64,000 nucleotides of DNA, taken from contig CAYMJA010000003.1 in assembly GCA_964391095.1 (NCBI GenBank), positions 4,193 to 68,192 on the forward strand, in the 5' to 3' direction. This document shows positions 1-7,677 of this stretch, in pieces. A model generated the notes under the pieces. It had not been told where the DNA came from. It did not search any database and was given only the letters and a program-made list of their open reading frames with translations. Position numbers and translations under genes: made by a program. Source of the DNA: CAYMJA01 sp964391095. Lineage in GTDB: Bacteria > Patescibacteriota > Minisyncoccia > Minisyncoccales > GWA2-38-27. Each line of letters opens with the position of its first letter. Positions within the stretch are counted from its first letter, which is position 1.

Positions 1-2
1 CA

Positions 3-356
3 GCTCAAGAAAGCTCCCAACTGCCGCCGGAAGCACCAAAAACCTTAAAAGAAACAGAAACATTAGGGAAAAAAGTTTTAATCGGCTTTCCTAAGGTATT
101 AGAAAAATCCTGGCAAGAGGCCTTAGCATTCTGGCAAAGAATGATAAACTGGCTCAAGAACCTTTGGTGTTTTTATGGTTTGCCTCAGCTCCAAAACATT
201 TGGCATAAAATTAATTCTTTTCTAGGAAAAGAGGTGGAAAAAAGAAAACCAGAAATTGAAGAGGAATTTAAAAAAGAAAAGGAAGAAATGAAAGAAGAAA
301 TACCAAAGGTTGGTAAATCGCTTTGGGAAAGATTTAAAAAACTGATAAGAGATTAA
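3..356 (+). CDS. C-terminal end of an unrecognised protein (5' truncated by window edge)
   Basis: The frame is open from base 3 and ends in TAA at 356, so the gene starts before the window; the first internal ATG (141) need not be the start. The visible 117 residues begin Pro-rich, continue with a Trp/Leu-rich stretch (FWQRMINWLKNLW) and finish in a highly charged Lys/Glu segment predicted to be helical or coiled coil, ending KLIRD. I do not recognise a family. The charged tail after an amphipathic stretch could be a membrane-peripheral C-terminus, but this is only an impression. It is followed by a consensus promoter for the next gene. Confidence 0.6.
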   Translation, partial: AQESSQLPPEAPKTLKETETLGKKVLIGFPKVLEKSWQEALAFWQRMINWLKNLWCFYGLPQLQNIWHKINSFLGKEVEKRKPEIEEEFKKEKEEMKEEIPKVGKSLWERFKKLIRD

Positions 357-377
357 TAGGGAAGAGGGATTTTCCTC

Positions 378-406
378 TTGACAGGGAGTTAAAACCCCTT
401 TAATAT
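378..406 (+). promoter_or_regulatory. sigma70-type promoter upstream of the Xer recombinase
   Basis: Perfect -35 TTGACA (378-383), 17-bp spacer and -10 TAATAT (401-406). Transcription would start near 413, giving a leader of about 65 nt before the recombinase ATG at 480. Confidence 0.75.
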
Positions 407-419
407 TAATATAGGAAAG

Positions 420-443
420 GTCGCAAAATGATGGTAAAGCGAC
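420..443. repeat. inverted repeat in the recombinase leader (possible dif-like site)
   Basis: GTCGC (420-424) and GCGAC (439-443) are an exact inverted pair with 14 nt between them. An AT palindrome-like stretch (aatatataatatat) follows directly. It could be an RNA hairpin in the leader or half-sites bound by the recombinase encoded 40 bp downstream; single-Xer systems such as XerS/difSL have their site next to the gene. Confidence 0.35.
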
Positions 444-479
444 AATATATAATATATCTTTATAATCCTACCCTATTAT

Positions 480-1439
480 ATGAAGAAATCTAATGTAAGC
501 ATTATAGAACATATTCCTGATTTTTTAGATTACTGTGAGGTTGAGAAGGGTTTAGCAAATAATACTCAAAAGAATTACCAGCGTTATCTTCAGAAATTGG
601 TCAAATGGTTCAAATATAAGAAATTAAACAAGCTTAAACCTCATCAATTGACTTCGGACCATATTTGGCACTATCGTTTATATTTGTCCCGCCATATTGA
701 CCCTAAAACAGGTAAATCTCTTAAAAGACTTACTCAAAACTACTATTTAGTAGCCCTCAGAGCCCTTCTGAGCTATTTTTCGGCGAAAGACATCTTATCC
801 ATCCCGGCAGATAAAATAAGGCTTCCCAGGGACATTAAAAAGCAAAAAACAGTGAAATTCCTTAACTTAGAGCAGATTAAGAAGCTTTTATTAAGCCCCA
901 ATACTGGAAATGCAAGCGGATTGAGAAATAGAGCTATTCTGGAAACCCTGTTTTCAACCGGCCTCAGAATAGCTGAGTTAGTTGCCTTAAACCGAGAACA
1001 ACTTGCCAATATAAAAAATAAGAAAGATTTTGAGCTTAGTATTATAGGCAAGGGAAATTATCCCCGAACTGTTTACTTCTCAGAAAGGGCTCTATTTTGG
1101 ATTAAAAAATATTTAGAAACTCGTGACGACAAAGCAAAGGCGCTGTTTATTCATTATAGGTCAAGAAAGGATACAGATAGGCGTTTAACGGCTCGTTCCA
1201 TTGAACGGATTGTTAAAAAATACACAGTAAAAGCGGGTATTCCAATATTTACAACCCCTCATACTATCCGCCATTCCTTTGCCACAGATTTACTAACGCA
1301 AGGCGTTGACCTTAGAACTATCCAGGAATTTTTGGGCCACAGAAGTATTACTAGCACCCAAATTTATACCCATATTACAAGTAAAAGGTTATATGATGTT
1401 CATCGTAAATTCCATAGCGGCAAAAGATTAAAAGATTAA
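480..1439 (+). CDS. Xer-type tyrosine site-specific recombinase
   Basis: Phage-integrase/Xer family DNA recombinase of 319 residues. The N-terminal SAM-like core-binding domain covers about residues 8-110 and the catalytic domain about 125-310. All catalytic residues are visible: R163 in STGLRIAEL, K191 in GKG, H261 and R264 in HTIRH, H287 in LGHRS and nucleophile Y296 in QIYTH. Length and architecture fit chromosome-dimer resolution recombinases (XerC/XerD/XerA). As the only such protein outside the integron-like module it is the best candidate for the housekeeping Xer, but this is inferred. The ATG at 480 has no SD; a consensus promoter lies about 75 bp upstream. Confidence 0.88.
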   Translation: MKKSNVSIIEHIPDFLDYCEVEKGLANNTQKNYQRYLQKLVKWFKYKKLNKLKPHQLTSDHIWHYRLYLSRHIDPKTGKSLKRLTQNYYLVALRALLSYFSAKDILSIPADKIRLPRDIKKQKTVKFLNLEQIKKLLLSPNTGNASGLRNRAILETLFSTGLRIAELVALNREQLANIKNKKDFELSIIGKGNYPRTVYFSERALFWIKKYLETRDDKAKALFIHYRSRKDTDRRLTARSIERIVKKYTVKAGIPIFTTPHTIRHSFATDLLTQGVDLRTIQEFLGHRSITSTQIYTHITSKRLYDVHRKFHSGKRLKD

Positions 1440-1487
1440 ACTCCCACTACCAAATTCAAGAATATATATTTTTTACCTTGTTCTGCG

Positions 1488-1521
1488 AGCGTTAACGAGG
1501 GGTATCCCCTATTTATTCGCT
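1488..1521. repeat. nested hairpin after the recombinase gene
   Basis: AGGGG (1498-1502) pairs with CCCCT (1506-1510) around a 3-nt loop, inside AGCG/CGCT. There is no T-run, so it is not an obvious intrinsic terminator. The rest of the 177-bp gap 1440-1615 is AT-rich with nothing else recognised. Confidence 0.3.
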
Positions 1522-1615
1522 AAGAATTTAATCCCATTGGCAATTTTTTATCTCTTAATTAAATGTCGCACAACCTTCGTTCTTTAATATTTTAACCCTT
1601 GCTAAAAGCTAAATT

Positions 1616-2128
1616 TTATGGCTGTAGGATATTTTCTCCCGTCCGACCATTAATTGAAATGATAACATTATTTACTGTCGAGAATTGTTTCAGGGTTTCA
1701 ATAATTTGAGCCCGAATAGTGGTCACCCGGCAAGAGCCTCCCACCTGAAATTCTAATTTTTCATCAAAATCAACTTTAGCTGTACCATTTTCAATTGTTA
1801 AACCTTGGATCTTCACGCCCGGCTTAATGCTGGTAAAAAATCCTTGGTTTTGTTCAGTAATAGTTGGCCCTTTCAAAAGTTCTTCCAGTGCTGCCCGAGC
1901 TATGGCTTTGGTCTTAGGAATTCTTCTTTCTGCTGGATAAACTTTTTCACAATAAAGAACTTGAGGATCTTTTTTGTTGTTCCCAAAAAACACTTTTATT
2001 GTTAAAAATTCCACTGGTTGTTTCTCTTCGGGTCTTAATGCTTTTTTTCCCGGATACAGAAAATTAAAAATAAAATAGCCGACAATTATTATCAAAACTA
2101 AAACTAAAAAAACTTTAAAAATCTTCAT
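1616..2128 (-). CDS. membrane-anchored GerMN-domain protein
   Basis: 170 residues. An N-terminal hydrophobic segment (about residues 4-26, VFLVLVLIIIVGYFIFNFL) acts as a signal anchor, followed by an extracytoplasmic GerMN domain (about 45-165). The typical GerMN pattern is visible: a 'VYPAERRIPKT' strand, the helix ARAALEELLKGPT, 'IENGTAKVDFDEKL' and the closing VIISINGRTGE. GerMN domains occur in spore-germination GerM but also widely in non-sporulating bacteria as envelope proteins of unclear role, so no sporulation function is implied. No SD is seen before the ATG. Confidence 0.8.
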   Translation of the reverse strand: MKIFKVFLVLVLIIIVGYFIFNFLYPGKKALRPEEKQPVEFLTIKVFFGNNKKDPQVLYCEKVYPAERRIPKTKAIARAALEELLKGPTITEQNQGFFTSIKPGVKIQGLTIENGTAKVDFDEKLEFQVGGSCRVTTIRAQIIETLKQFSTVNNVIISINGRTGENILQP

Positions 2129-2213
2129 TGTTTTAATTTTACTTATTTTGGGAAATTTTTCAATCCTTCGATAAGCTCAGGATAAGTCATTTTTGGCAGT
2201 TTTTTTTGGAAAT

Positions 2214-2241
2214 AAAAAAAAGCGGAGAATAATTCTCCGCT
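2214..2241 (-). terminator. intrinsic terminator of the small membrane protein gene
   Basis: AGCGGAGAAT (2221-2230) pairs perfectly with ATTCTCCGCT (2232-2241). On the minus strand the stem is followed by a run of seven or more U. It lies directly after the stop of the gene ending at 2248. Confidence 0.8.
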
Positions 2242-2247
2242 TTTATT

Positions 2248-2508
2248 TCAACACGGCCGATGATATTGTTTATTTCGTCTATGTTTTATCTTGCCTAAAA
2301 ACCCTGGCAAAAAAGTAAAAATGCTGAGCAAGAAAACCCACTTAGGAATAAAGGCAATATCCCCTGTGTATTCTGCGTCGGAAAAAACATAAACAGCGCC
2401 GCAGACAAAGTAAATACATAACAATAACAATGACATCAGCCCCAGGAAAAACAATCCAACAAGCATTACGGCAAGTCCTACTCTCATTCCCGCTTTCATT
2501 GTTTTCAT
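2248..2508 (-). CDS. small two-helix membrane protein, unknown function
   Basis: 86 residues with two hydrophobic helices (about 10-38 and 57-72) and a basic C-terminal tail KIKHRRNKQYHRPC. No family recognised. The start at 2508 is backed by an AGGAGA SD about 6 nt upstream, uncommon among neighbouring genes, and a strong terminator follows. It is therefore probably expressed as a monocistronic unit. Confidence 0.6.
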   Translation of the reverse strand: MKTMKAGMRVGLAVMLVGLFFLGLMSLLLLCIYFVCGAVYVFSDAEYTGDIAFIPKWVFLLSIFTFLPGFLGKIKHRRNKQYHRPC

Positions 2509-2604
2509 TTTCTTTCTCCTCGTTATTTTTTTAAAGGAACTGATTATAATTTAGCATATCTGTTGGAATTTGTCAAGGGGTCTCTGAAAAATTCAATATA
2601 AAAC

Positions 2605-2634
2605 AAAAGAAGCGTAAAATGAGACGCTTCTTTT
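2605..2634 (-). terminator. intrinsic terminator of the acidic mini-protein gene
   Basis: AAAAGAAGCGT (2605-2615) pairs with ACGCTTCTTTT (2624-2634). On the minus strand the hairpin ends in CUUCUUUUGUUUU. Confidence 0.65.
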
Positions 2635-2696
2635 ATTTTGATTTTACCTTACTTCTCGGTTCTTAACTCAAAACCATAAGTATTTATATCTTGTTC

Positions 2697-2873
2697 TTAT
2701 GTATCTTCCTCCTCTTCATCTAAAAAACTGCCTTCTTTGTCTTCATCTTCATCTTCGTTTCCTCCTTCTCCTCCTCCTTCTTCTTCTTCTTCTTCTTCTG
2801 CTGAATCGCTTTCGTAATCCCCTCTAAACTCTTCCTCATTATCTAATGCCAAATAAAATTTTTCTTTAGTCAT
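2697..2873 (-). CDS. 58-aa extremely acidic Glu/Asp/Gly-rich protein
   Basis: The reading frame starts MTKEKFYLALDNEEEFRGDY and continues with seven consecutive Glu, GGGEGG, a run of alternating E/D and the tail SFLDEEEEDT. Roughly half of all residues are acidic. It has its own consensus promoter (2979-3006) and an intrinsic terminator (2605-2634), which is the main reason to call it a real gene despite its size. The SD is weak or absent. Function unknown; such polyacidic peptides can be chaperone-like tails, DNA mimics or metal/basic-protein binders, but nothing here distinguishes these. Confidence 0.6.
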   Translation of the reverse strand: MTKEKFYLALDNEEEFRGDYESDSAEEEEEEEGGGEGGNEDEDEDKEGSFLDEEEEDT

Positions 2874-2978
2874 TTTAGGCCTGGCTCTTGGAAAAATTCA
2901 AAAATTTTCCTCCAGCCTTCTTAAGCCCTTCTAAAGACAGCGACGGGTCGACGAGCTCCGTTTTCACTGTTAAAAATA

Positions 2979-3006
2979 ATATTATATTACTCAAAAATCC
3001 TGTCAA
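2979..3006 (-). promoter_or_regulatory. promoter for the acidic mini-protein
   Basis: On the minus strand: -35 TTGACA (3006-3001), 16-bp spacer, -10 TAATAT (2984-2979). The roughly 100-nt leader that follows contains an inverted repeat (GGAAAA...TTTTCC, about 2890-2911) with a GGAGG too far from the ATG to serve as its SD. Confidence 0.7.
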
Positions 3007-3049
3007 GAGGTGAAATCCACAGTCCTGATTCTAGCCTACGAGGCCTGAA

Positions 3050-3748
3050 CTACAAATTGATTTTCATTCCGTCAAAGGTGGAAATGATTTTGTATTCAGG
3101 AAATTGATTTTGAAGTAAGCTAACCTCTTTATCTAAAGGAAACATTGAAAGGCCGAGATGGATGAGATAAACTTTTTTTGATTTTGGGCAGATTTTTCTT
3201 TTTCTAAATTTCAGAAGGGAATGAAAAATTGATTTGTGACCTAAAAGATAGCCCTGATGTCTAACATCTCTTTTAAGAGAAGAGGCACCTAAAAACCAGA
3301 TATCACAATTTTTAAAAGAAGAATAACTAAAAGGCGAAAAGTAATCCGGAAGCCATAAAAAAGAAGAACCCCGAAAACTAATTTTGTAGCCAAAAGTTAG
3401 AGTTTTTCTTGAATGATGAACTAAAAATGGTTCTATTTTTGTCTTGCCAATTTTGACTTCTTTCTCTAAAAATGAAAAATTCCCTCGAGAGTCCAAAGAA
3501 CTTAAAAAGGTTTTAGACGGTATACAAATTGGAATATTTTTGGGATAAGTTCTAATCTTTCCGATATGGTCTTTATGTAAATGGGTAATTAGCAAATAAT
3601 TAATTTTTCTCTTGTCCCAAGAATTGCCGGCATCTATCTGGAAGTTAAAATCTGTTTTAAAAAAGCAAGAAGTAAACTTTTTTATGTTTTTTGTTCTAAA
3701 CGGCTTTGACCAATTAGCAGCTGTTCCTAAAATTTCAATTTTTATCAT
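3050..3748 (-). CDS. MBL-fold metallo-hydrolase
   Basis: 232-residue metallo-beta-lactamase superfamily protein. The metal-binding signature HLHKDH is near residue 57. Further candidate ligands are the His of VHHS (about 111), Asp in WLPDYF and the final His in LIHLGLS (about 198). The opening strand IEILGTAANW is typical of the RNase Z / PhnP-like branch. Substrate cannot be told: tRNA 3'-processing, cyclic phosphodiesterase or other phosphodiester hydrolysis are possible. It lies 15 bp downstream of uppS on the same strand and is likely cotranscribed with it. Confidence 0.75.
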   Translation of the reverse strand: MIKIEILGTAANWSKPFRTKNIKKFTSCFFKTDFNFQIDAGNSWDKRKINYLLITHLHKDHIGKIRTYPKNIPICIPSKTFLSSLDSRGNFSFLEKEVKIGKTKIEPFLVHHSRKTLTFGYKISFRGSSFLWLPDYFSPFSYSSFKNCDIWFLGASSLKRDVRHQGYLLGHKSIFHSLLKFRKRKICPKSKKVYLIHLGLSMFPLDKEVSLLQNQFPEYKIISTFDGMKINL

Positions 3749-3763
3749 AATGTTTTACCCGGT

Positions 3764-4456
3764 TTATTTTCCGAATCTTCTCTGACGGCGAGAAAAATCT
3801 GCTAAAGCTTTATCTAAATCTTTTTTTGTAAAATCTGGCCAGTATTTTTTTAAAAAGTAAATCTCAGAATAAGCTCCCTGCCAAATTAAAAAATTGGAAA
3901 TCCTTTGTTCTTTACCAGTGCGAATTATTAAATCTAAATCAGATGCCCAAAGATTTTGAGAAATTACATTCTCTGTAATTTTTTCCGGTGGGATTTTCTT
4001 TTTAAGAATATTTTGAAAAGCTTGGACAATTTCTTCTCTCCCCCCATAACTTAAGGCGAAATTTAAAGTCATTTTCTGATTATTTTTAGTTAACTCCTCC
4101 GTCTCTTTTATTAATTTTTGCAATGACTTTGCTAATCTTTCTTTCTGGCCGATTACCCTGATTCTTATATTGTCTTTGTGAAATTTTTGAATATTCTTTT
4201 TGTTAAGGGCTTGCTTAAACAATTTCATAAGATAGTTTACCTCTCGTTTGGAACGCTTCCAATTTTCAGTGGAAAATATAAACAAAGTAAAAATTTTTAT
4301 TCCTCGTTCTTCACACCAAATTATAGCCTTCTTAACTATTTTCAAGCCTTTCCTATGACCCTCAAAAGTAGGCAAACCTCTTTCTCTAGCCCATCTTCGA
4401 TTTCCATCAACAATAATTCCCAAATGAATCGGAATATTTTTTGTTTCTTTGGTCAT
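3764..4456 (-). CDS. uppS: isoprenyl transferase (undecaprenyl diphosphate synthase)
   Basis: cis-Prenyltransferase that elongates farnesyl diphosphate with isopentenyl diphosphate to make the C55 lipid carrier for peptidoglycan. 230 residues, near the family norm of 230-255. Motifs visible: LGIIVDGNRRWARERG (catalytic Asp, region I), the GHRKGLK stretch, TLFIFSTENWKRS (region III) and the C-terminal DLIIRTGKEQRISNFLIWQ with 'YSEIYF' (region V). Cytoplasmic or membrane-associated. It sits between an FAD oxidoreductase of the geranylgeranyl reductase family and an MBL hydrolase, all on the minus strand. Confidence 0.93.
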   Translation of the reverse strand: MTKETKNIPIHLGIIVDGNRRWARERGLPTFEGHRKGLKIVKKAIIWCEERGIKIFTLFIFSTENWKRSKREVNYLMKLFKQALNKKNIQKFHKDNIRIRVIGQKERLAKSLQKLIKETEELTKNNQKMTLNFALSYGGREEIVQAFQNILKKKIPPEKITENVISQNLWASDLDLIIRTGKEQRISNFLIWQGAYSEIYFLKKYWPDFTKKDLDKALADFSRRQRRFGK

Positions 4457-4476
4457 ATCTTTTTTAATTGTTAGTA

Positions 4477-5406
4477 TTAAATCAAAAAGTCAGGTTCTAC
4501 TTTCTTGCTTTTAGGCAATAACCAAGGCGTTGTAAATCCTAAAAAATAAACTAATTTAACAGCATTTTTTGATAAAATAATTTTAGGCAGAAAATATTTT
4601 TTCATTGATTTTTGGTACGATAAAAAATCAGGAAAAGCATTTAAAAGAATTTCAGCTGCTGTTAATCCCCAAATCACTCCCCCACCCGACCAAGGTTTAG
4701 TTAGTCCAGCAGCATCCCCGCAAAGAGTAACTAAAGGATTTGCTGGAACTATAAAGCCCTGGGGAGTTAGTTTTGACTTTTTTTCTTTTAAAGAAATCTT
4801 GTTTTTTAGAAGAAAGTTATCAAAAAGTTTTTTTGCTTCTCGGGGTTTTGTAACTATGCCATACTCTACTTCATCTCCCCGAGGAATCTTCCAGATAAAT
4901 CCCCCTTCTCGGCAGGGCCAAGTTTCCACAAAATCTGAGGAAGATTTTTCTCTAATAAATCCCTGAATTCCCAAGCGAAAAAAGGGATCTGGAAGACCTA
5001 AATTTCTCCTCAGAAAAGAGGCAGGCCCATCACAGCCGATTATTCTATCAAACCCTTCAGGCAGAAAAGAGACATTGTGATTTAAAATAATTTTAGCTCC
5101 GGCTTTTTGGGCTAAATCAGCTGTCAATCTATCCAATTCAAAATGACTTGTTAGAAAAAAATCTTTAGAAAACCTTAGTTTTATAGTTTTTTGGGGAAAG
5201 TGTAAAAGAGCAAAATTTATCCTGTTTTGGATTAATTTACGGCTTTCTGGAATAAATTCTAAAATTCTCTGAGAGATAAGTCCAGAGCAAACCTCTTGAC
5301 CAATTCTTTCCTTTTTCTCAAAAATAGTTACATTGTGTCCTTTTTTAGAAAGTTTCCAACCTAGGTATAATCCGGAAATACCGGCTCCAATAATAGCTAT
5401 TCTCAT
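4477..5406 (-). CDS. FAD-dependent oxidoreductase, geranylgeranyl reductase family
   Basis: 309 residues. The N-terminal Rossmann FAD motif GAGISGLYLGWKLSKKG and the 'EKKERIGQEVCSGLIS' segment match the geranylgeranyl reductase/ digeranylgeranylglycerophospholipid reductase family; the C-terminal FAD-binding motif CGDAAGLTKPWSGGGV is also typical. These enzymes saturate isoprenoid double bonds; other members hydroxylate. It lies 20 bp upstream of uppS in the same direction, suggesting that a polyprenyl product of UppS is the substrate, but this is inference. Slightly short for the family (usually 350-400), so the C-terminal substrate-capping part may be reduced. Confidence 0.75.
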   Translation of the reverse strand: MRIAIIGAGISGLYLGWKLSKKGHNVTIFEKKERIGQEVCSGLISQRILEFIPESRKLIQNRINFALLHFPQKTIKLRFSKDFFLTSHFELDRLTADLAQKAGAKIILNHNVSFLPEGFDRIIGCDGPASFLRRNLGLPDPFFRLGIQGFIREKSSSDFVETWPCREGGFIWKIPRGDEVEYGIVTKPREAKKLFDNFLLKNKISLKEKKSKLTPQGFIVPANPLVTLCGDAAGLTKPWSGGGVIWGLTAAEILLNAFPDFLSYQKSMKKYFLPKIILSKNAVKLVYFLGFTTPWLLPKSKKVEPDFLI

Positions 5407-5452
5407 AATTAATATTAATCACTGTTTAAAACCTCGATTTAAACATTACTAT

Positions 5453-5677
5453 TTAAACACCATCATTGGTCATTTCAAATTTAATGGGCTCTCTTTCTTG
5501 ATACTTAGCTGTTATATATCCGATAGCAAAAGAAAGTAAAGAAATTAAAATAACGCCAATAACCAATATTATATCTACCTGATATCTTTTTACCCAGCTA
5601 AATAATTTCGTTGAAAGCGAAATTGCTGCTCTGCAGCATTTAACCGGGTGGACAAATTTGATAAGTTTTGCTAACAT
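5453..5677 (-). CDS. small single-pass membrane protein of CPR type
   Basis: 74 residues from the ATG at 5677; a longer upstream extension would run antisense through rpmA and is rejected. A short basic segment FSWVKRYQ precedes a clear membrane helix (VDIILVIGVILISLLSFAIG) and a tail with YQEREPIKFE. Short proteins with this helix-then-'REPI' layout are common in CPR genomes, as I recall them, but have no known function. Its start is only 7 bp from the oppositely oriented rpmA start, so the two 5' ends overlap in regulation. Confidence 0.5.
   Translation of the reverse strand: MLAKLIKFVHPVKCCRAAISLSTKLFSWVKRYQVDIILVIGVILISLLSFAIGYITAKYQEREPIKFEMTNDGV
5649..5677 (+). promoter_or_regulatory. 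putative promoter giving a leaderless rpmA mRNA
   Basis: TGGACA (5649-5654), 17-bp spacer, TAACAT (5672-5677). The predicted +1 is at about 5684, one base before the rpmA ATG at 5685, and no SD is present. Confidence 0.4.
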
Positions 5678-5684
5678 TATAAAT

Positions 5685-5960
5685 ATGGCTAAGACAAAAT
5701 CAAGCGGGACAACAAAATTAGGAAGAGATTCTTTGCCGAAATATCTCGGTGTTAAACTTTTTGAAGGACAAAAGGTCAAGCCGGGAATGGTAATTATTCG
5801 TCAAAGAGGAACAAAATTTTTACCGGGTAAAAACGTTAAACGGGGAAGCGATGATACTCTTTATGCAATCAAGGAAGGAGTGGTTAAATTCAAAACAACC
5901 CGGAAAAAATGTTTTGATAAATCCCAACGAATAGCTAAAATTGTTAATGTAGAACCTTAA
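5685..5960 (+). CDS. rpmA: 50S ribosomal protein L27
   Basis: 91 residues from ATG 5685 (MAKTKSSGTTKLGRDS). Upstream in-frame codons are not L27-like and are excluded. The conserved core GRDSLPKYLGVK, IIRQRGTKFLPGKNVKRG and DDTLYAIKEGVVKF matches bacterial L27, which reaches the peptidyl-transferase centre with its N-terminus. No Firmicutes-type cleavable N-terminal extension is seen. Neighbouring rplU (L21), usually paired with rpmA, is not present here. A terminator follows at 5984. Confidence 0.93.
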   Translation: MAKTKSSGTTKLGRDSLPKYLGVKLFEGQKVKPGMVIIRQRGTKFLPGKNVKRGSDDTLYAIKEGVVKFKTTRKKCFDKSQRIAKIVNVEP

Positions 5961-5983
5961 AAGGCAAAAGAAAAATACAACTT

Positions 5984-6015
5984 AAAGATAGGGGCTTAAA
6001 ATAGGCCTCTATTTT
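5984..6015 (+). terminator. intrinsic terminator after rpmA
   Basis: ATAGGGGC and GGCCTCTAT form a stem (one bulge) around TTAAAATA, followed by TTTTTT. It also lies just past the pyrG stop on the opposite strand and may act for both genes. Confidence 0.6.
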
Positions 6016-7677
6016 TTATCTTAAGCAAGCTCTAATAAATTCCTTAAAAAGAGGGTGGGGTCTTAGGGGTCTTGATTTGAACTCTGGGTGAAATTGAGAA
6101 GCCACAAAAAAGGGATGATTGTTAATTTCAATAATTTCGACTAAATCTTTTTCAGGATTAACACCTGCCATCACTAATCCATATTTCTCTAAAACCTTTC
6201 GGTAATCATTATTTAGCTCATAACGATGACGATGACGCTCAGATATTGTTATGCTCTGGTTTCCTTCTCCTTGGTAGGCCTTGAAACTGATAGTTTTTGG
6301 CTTTATTTTACATTTATAAGCACCCAATCGCATTGTACCTCCGTATTTTTTCTCTTTTAAAAGGGCTTTTTGTTCCGGCATAACATCAATTACTGCTTTT
6401 TGGCATTTTGAAAATTCTGTTGAGCCAGCTCCTCTGATTTTACAAACATTTCTAGCAAATTCAATTACTGCTAACTGCATTCCTAAACAAAGGCCTAAAA
6501 ATGGGATTTTGTTCTTCCTACAAAATTCAATTGCTTTTATTTTTCCTTCTATTCCCCTATCCCCAAACCCTCCGGGGACAATAATTCCATCAAGATTTTT
6601 CAAATCTTTCCAAAGATTTTTTCTTGCCCCGTAGGAAGCCGAAGGCTTTCTTGCAGGGTCATATTCTTCAGCAGATAACCAAAAGATTTCTGGCTTTTTT
6701 TTAAAAAAGTAAGAAGCATGTTTTATTGCTTCTATCACTGAAATATAAGAATCCATTAAAGTAAATTTACCTGTTTTAAAATATTTTCCGATTATGCCAA
6801 TTTTAACTGTTTTGTTAGCGTTTTTTACTGTTTTTATCAATCGTTCCCAATCTTTTAGGTCTTTTTTCTTTCTTGGTTTCAACTCTAACTTTTTCAAAAT
6901 TCTGTTGCCTAAATTTTCTTTTTCGAAATTAACAGGAATTTCATAAATTGACTCAACATCCGGAGCTGAAATAACATCCTGAGAATCTATATTGCAAAAT
7001 ATTGAAATTTTTCTTTTTCTTAACTCGTCTAATGGTATTATTGAACGAGCAAGGATAATATCTGGCTGAATGCCGGCTGAATTTAAGCTTCTGGCAGCAT
7101 ACTGGGTCGGCTTGGTCTTCATTTCGCCAATCTTTTTAGGAACTGGCAAGTAACTAACTAAAATAAAAAGCACATCCTTCGGATGGCTAAGCTTCATCAT
7201 TCTAGCTGCTTCCAAAAAAAGCATATTTTGATATTCCCCTACCGTCCCTCCGATTTCAATTAAAACAAAATCTGTTTTGGTTTTCCTAGCCACCCGCTTA
7301 ATTCTTGAAATTACCTCATTAGGAATATCTGGAACAACTTCTACGCACCTACCCTTATATTCTAAATTCCTTTCCCGATTTATTACTGCCCGATAAACCC
7401 TACCAGTAGTTATATAATTATCGCTATCAAGATTCTCATCTAAAAATCTTTCGTAATTTCCTACATCCTGGTCACATTCAATTCCATCATCGGTTACAAA
7501 AACCTCTCCGTGTTCAATAGGATTCATAGTGCCAGCATCAACATTAATATAGGGGTCAATTTTAACTGCCGTTGCTTTGAATCCTTTACTTTTTAAAATT
7601 CTTCCAATTGAAGCTACTGCCACCCCTTTGCCAATACCAGACATTACCCCACCGGCAACAAAAATATACTTCACCAT
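6016..7677 (-). CDS. pyrG: CTP synthase
   Basis: Converts UTP to CTP using glutamine and ATP. 553 residues, full family length. The N-terminal amidoligase domain (about 1-270) starts KYIFVAGGVMSGIGKGVAVA with the P-loop and contains DPYINVDAGTMNP. The C-terminal class I glutaminase domain has the oxyanion GGFGDRG, nucleophile Cys in FLGLCLGMQLAV and the His-Glu pair in SQFHPEFKSRP. Its start overlaps the rplI stop by one base, so the two are translationally linked. Confidence 0.96.
   Translation of the reverse strand: MVKYIFVAGGVMSGIGKGVAVASIGRILKSKGFKATAVKIDPYINVDAGTMNPIEHGEVFVTDDGIECDQDVGNYERFLDENLDSDNYITTGRVYRAVINRERNLEYKGRCVEVVPDIPNEVISRIKRVARKTKTDFVLIEIGGTVGEYQNMLFLEAARMMKLSHPKDVLFILVSYLPVPKKIGEMKTKPTQYAARSLNSAGIQPDIILARSIIPLDELRKRKISIFCNIDSQDVISAPDVESIYEIPVNFEKENLGNRILKKLELKPRKKKDLKDWERLIKTVKNANKTVKIGIIGKYFKTGKFTLMDSYISVIEAIKHASYFFKKKPEIFWLSAEEYDPARKPSASYGARKNLWKDLKNLDGIIVPGGFGDRGIEGKIKAIEFCRKNKIPFLGLCLGMQLAVIEFARNVCKIRGAGSTEFSKCQKAVIDVMPEQKALLKEKKYGGTMRLGAYKCKIKPKTISFKAYQGEGNQSITISERHRHRYELNNDYRKVLEKYGLVMAGVNPEKDLVEIIEINNHPFFVASQFHPEFKSRPLRPHPLFKEFIRACLR

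Noticed and set aside
3764..5406. Carotenoid or archaeal-lipid pathway
   Set aside because: Only a cis-prenyltransferase and one reductase-like gene are present; no phytoene or ether-lipid genes lie nearby.
5678..5779. N-terminal extension of the small membrane protein antisense through rpmA
   Set aside because: The extension has no membrane or family features and conflicts with a certain ribosomal protein gene.
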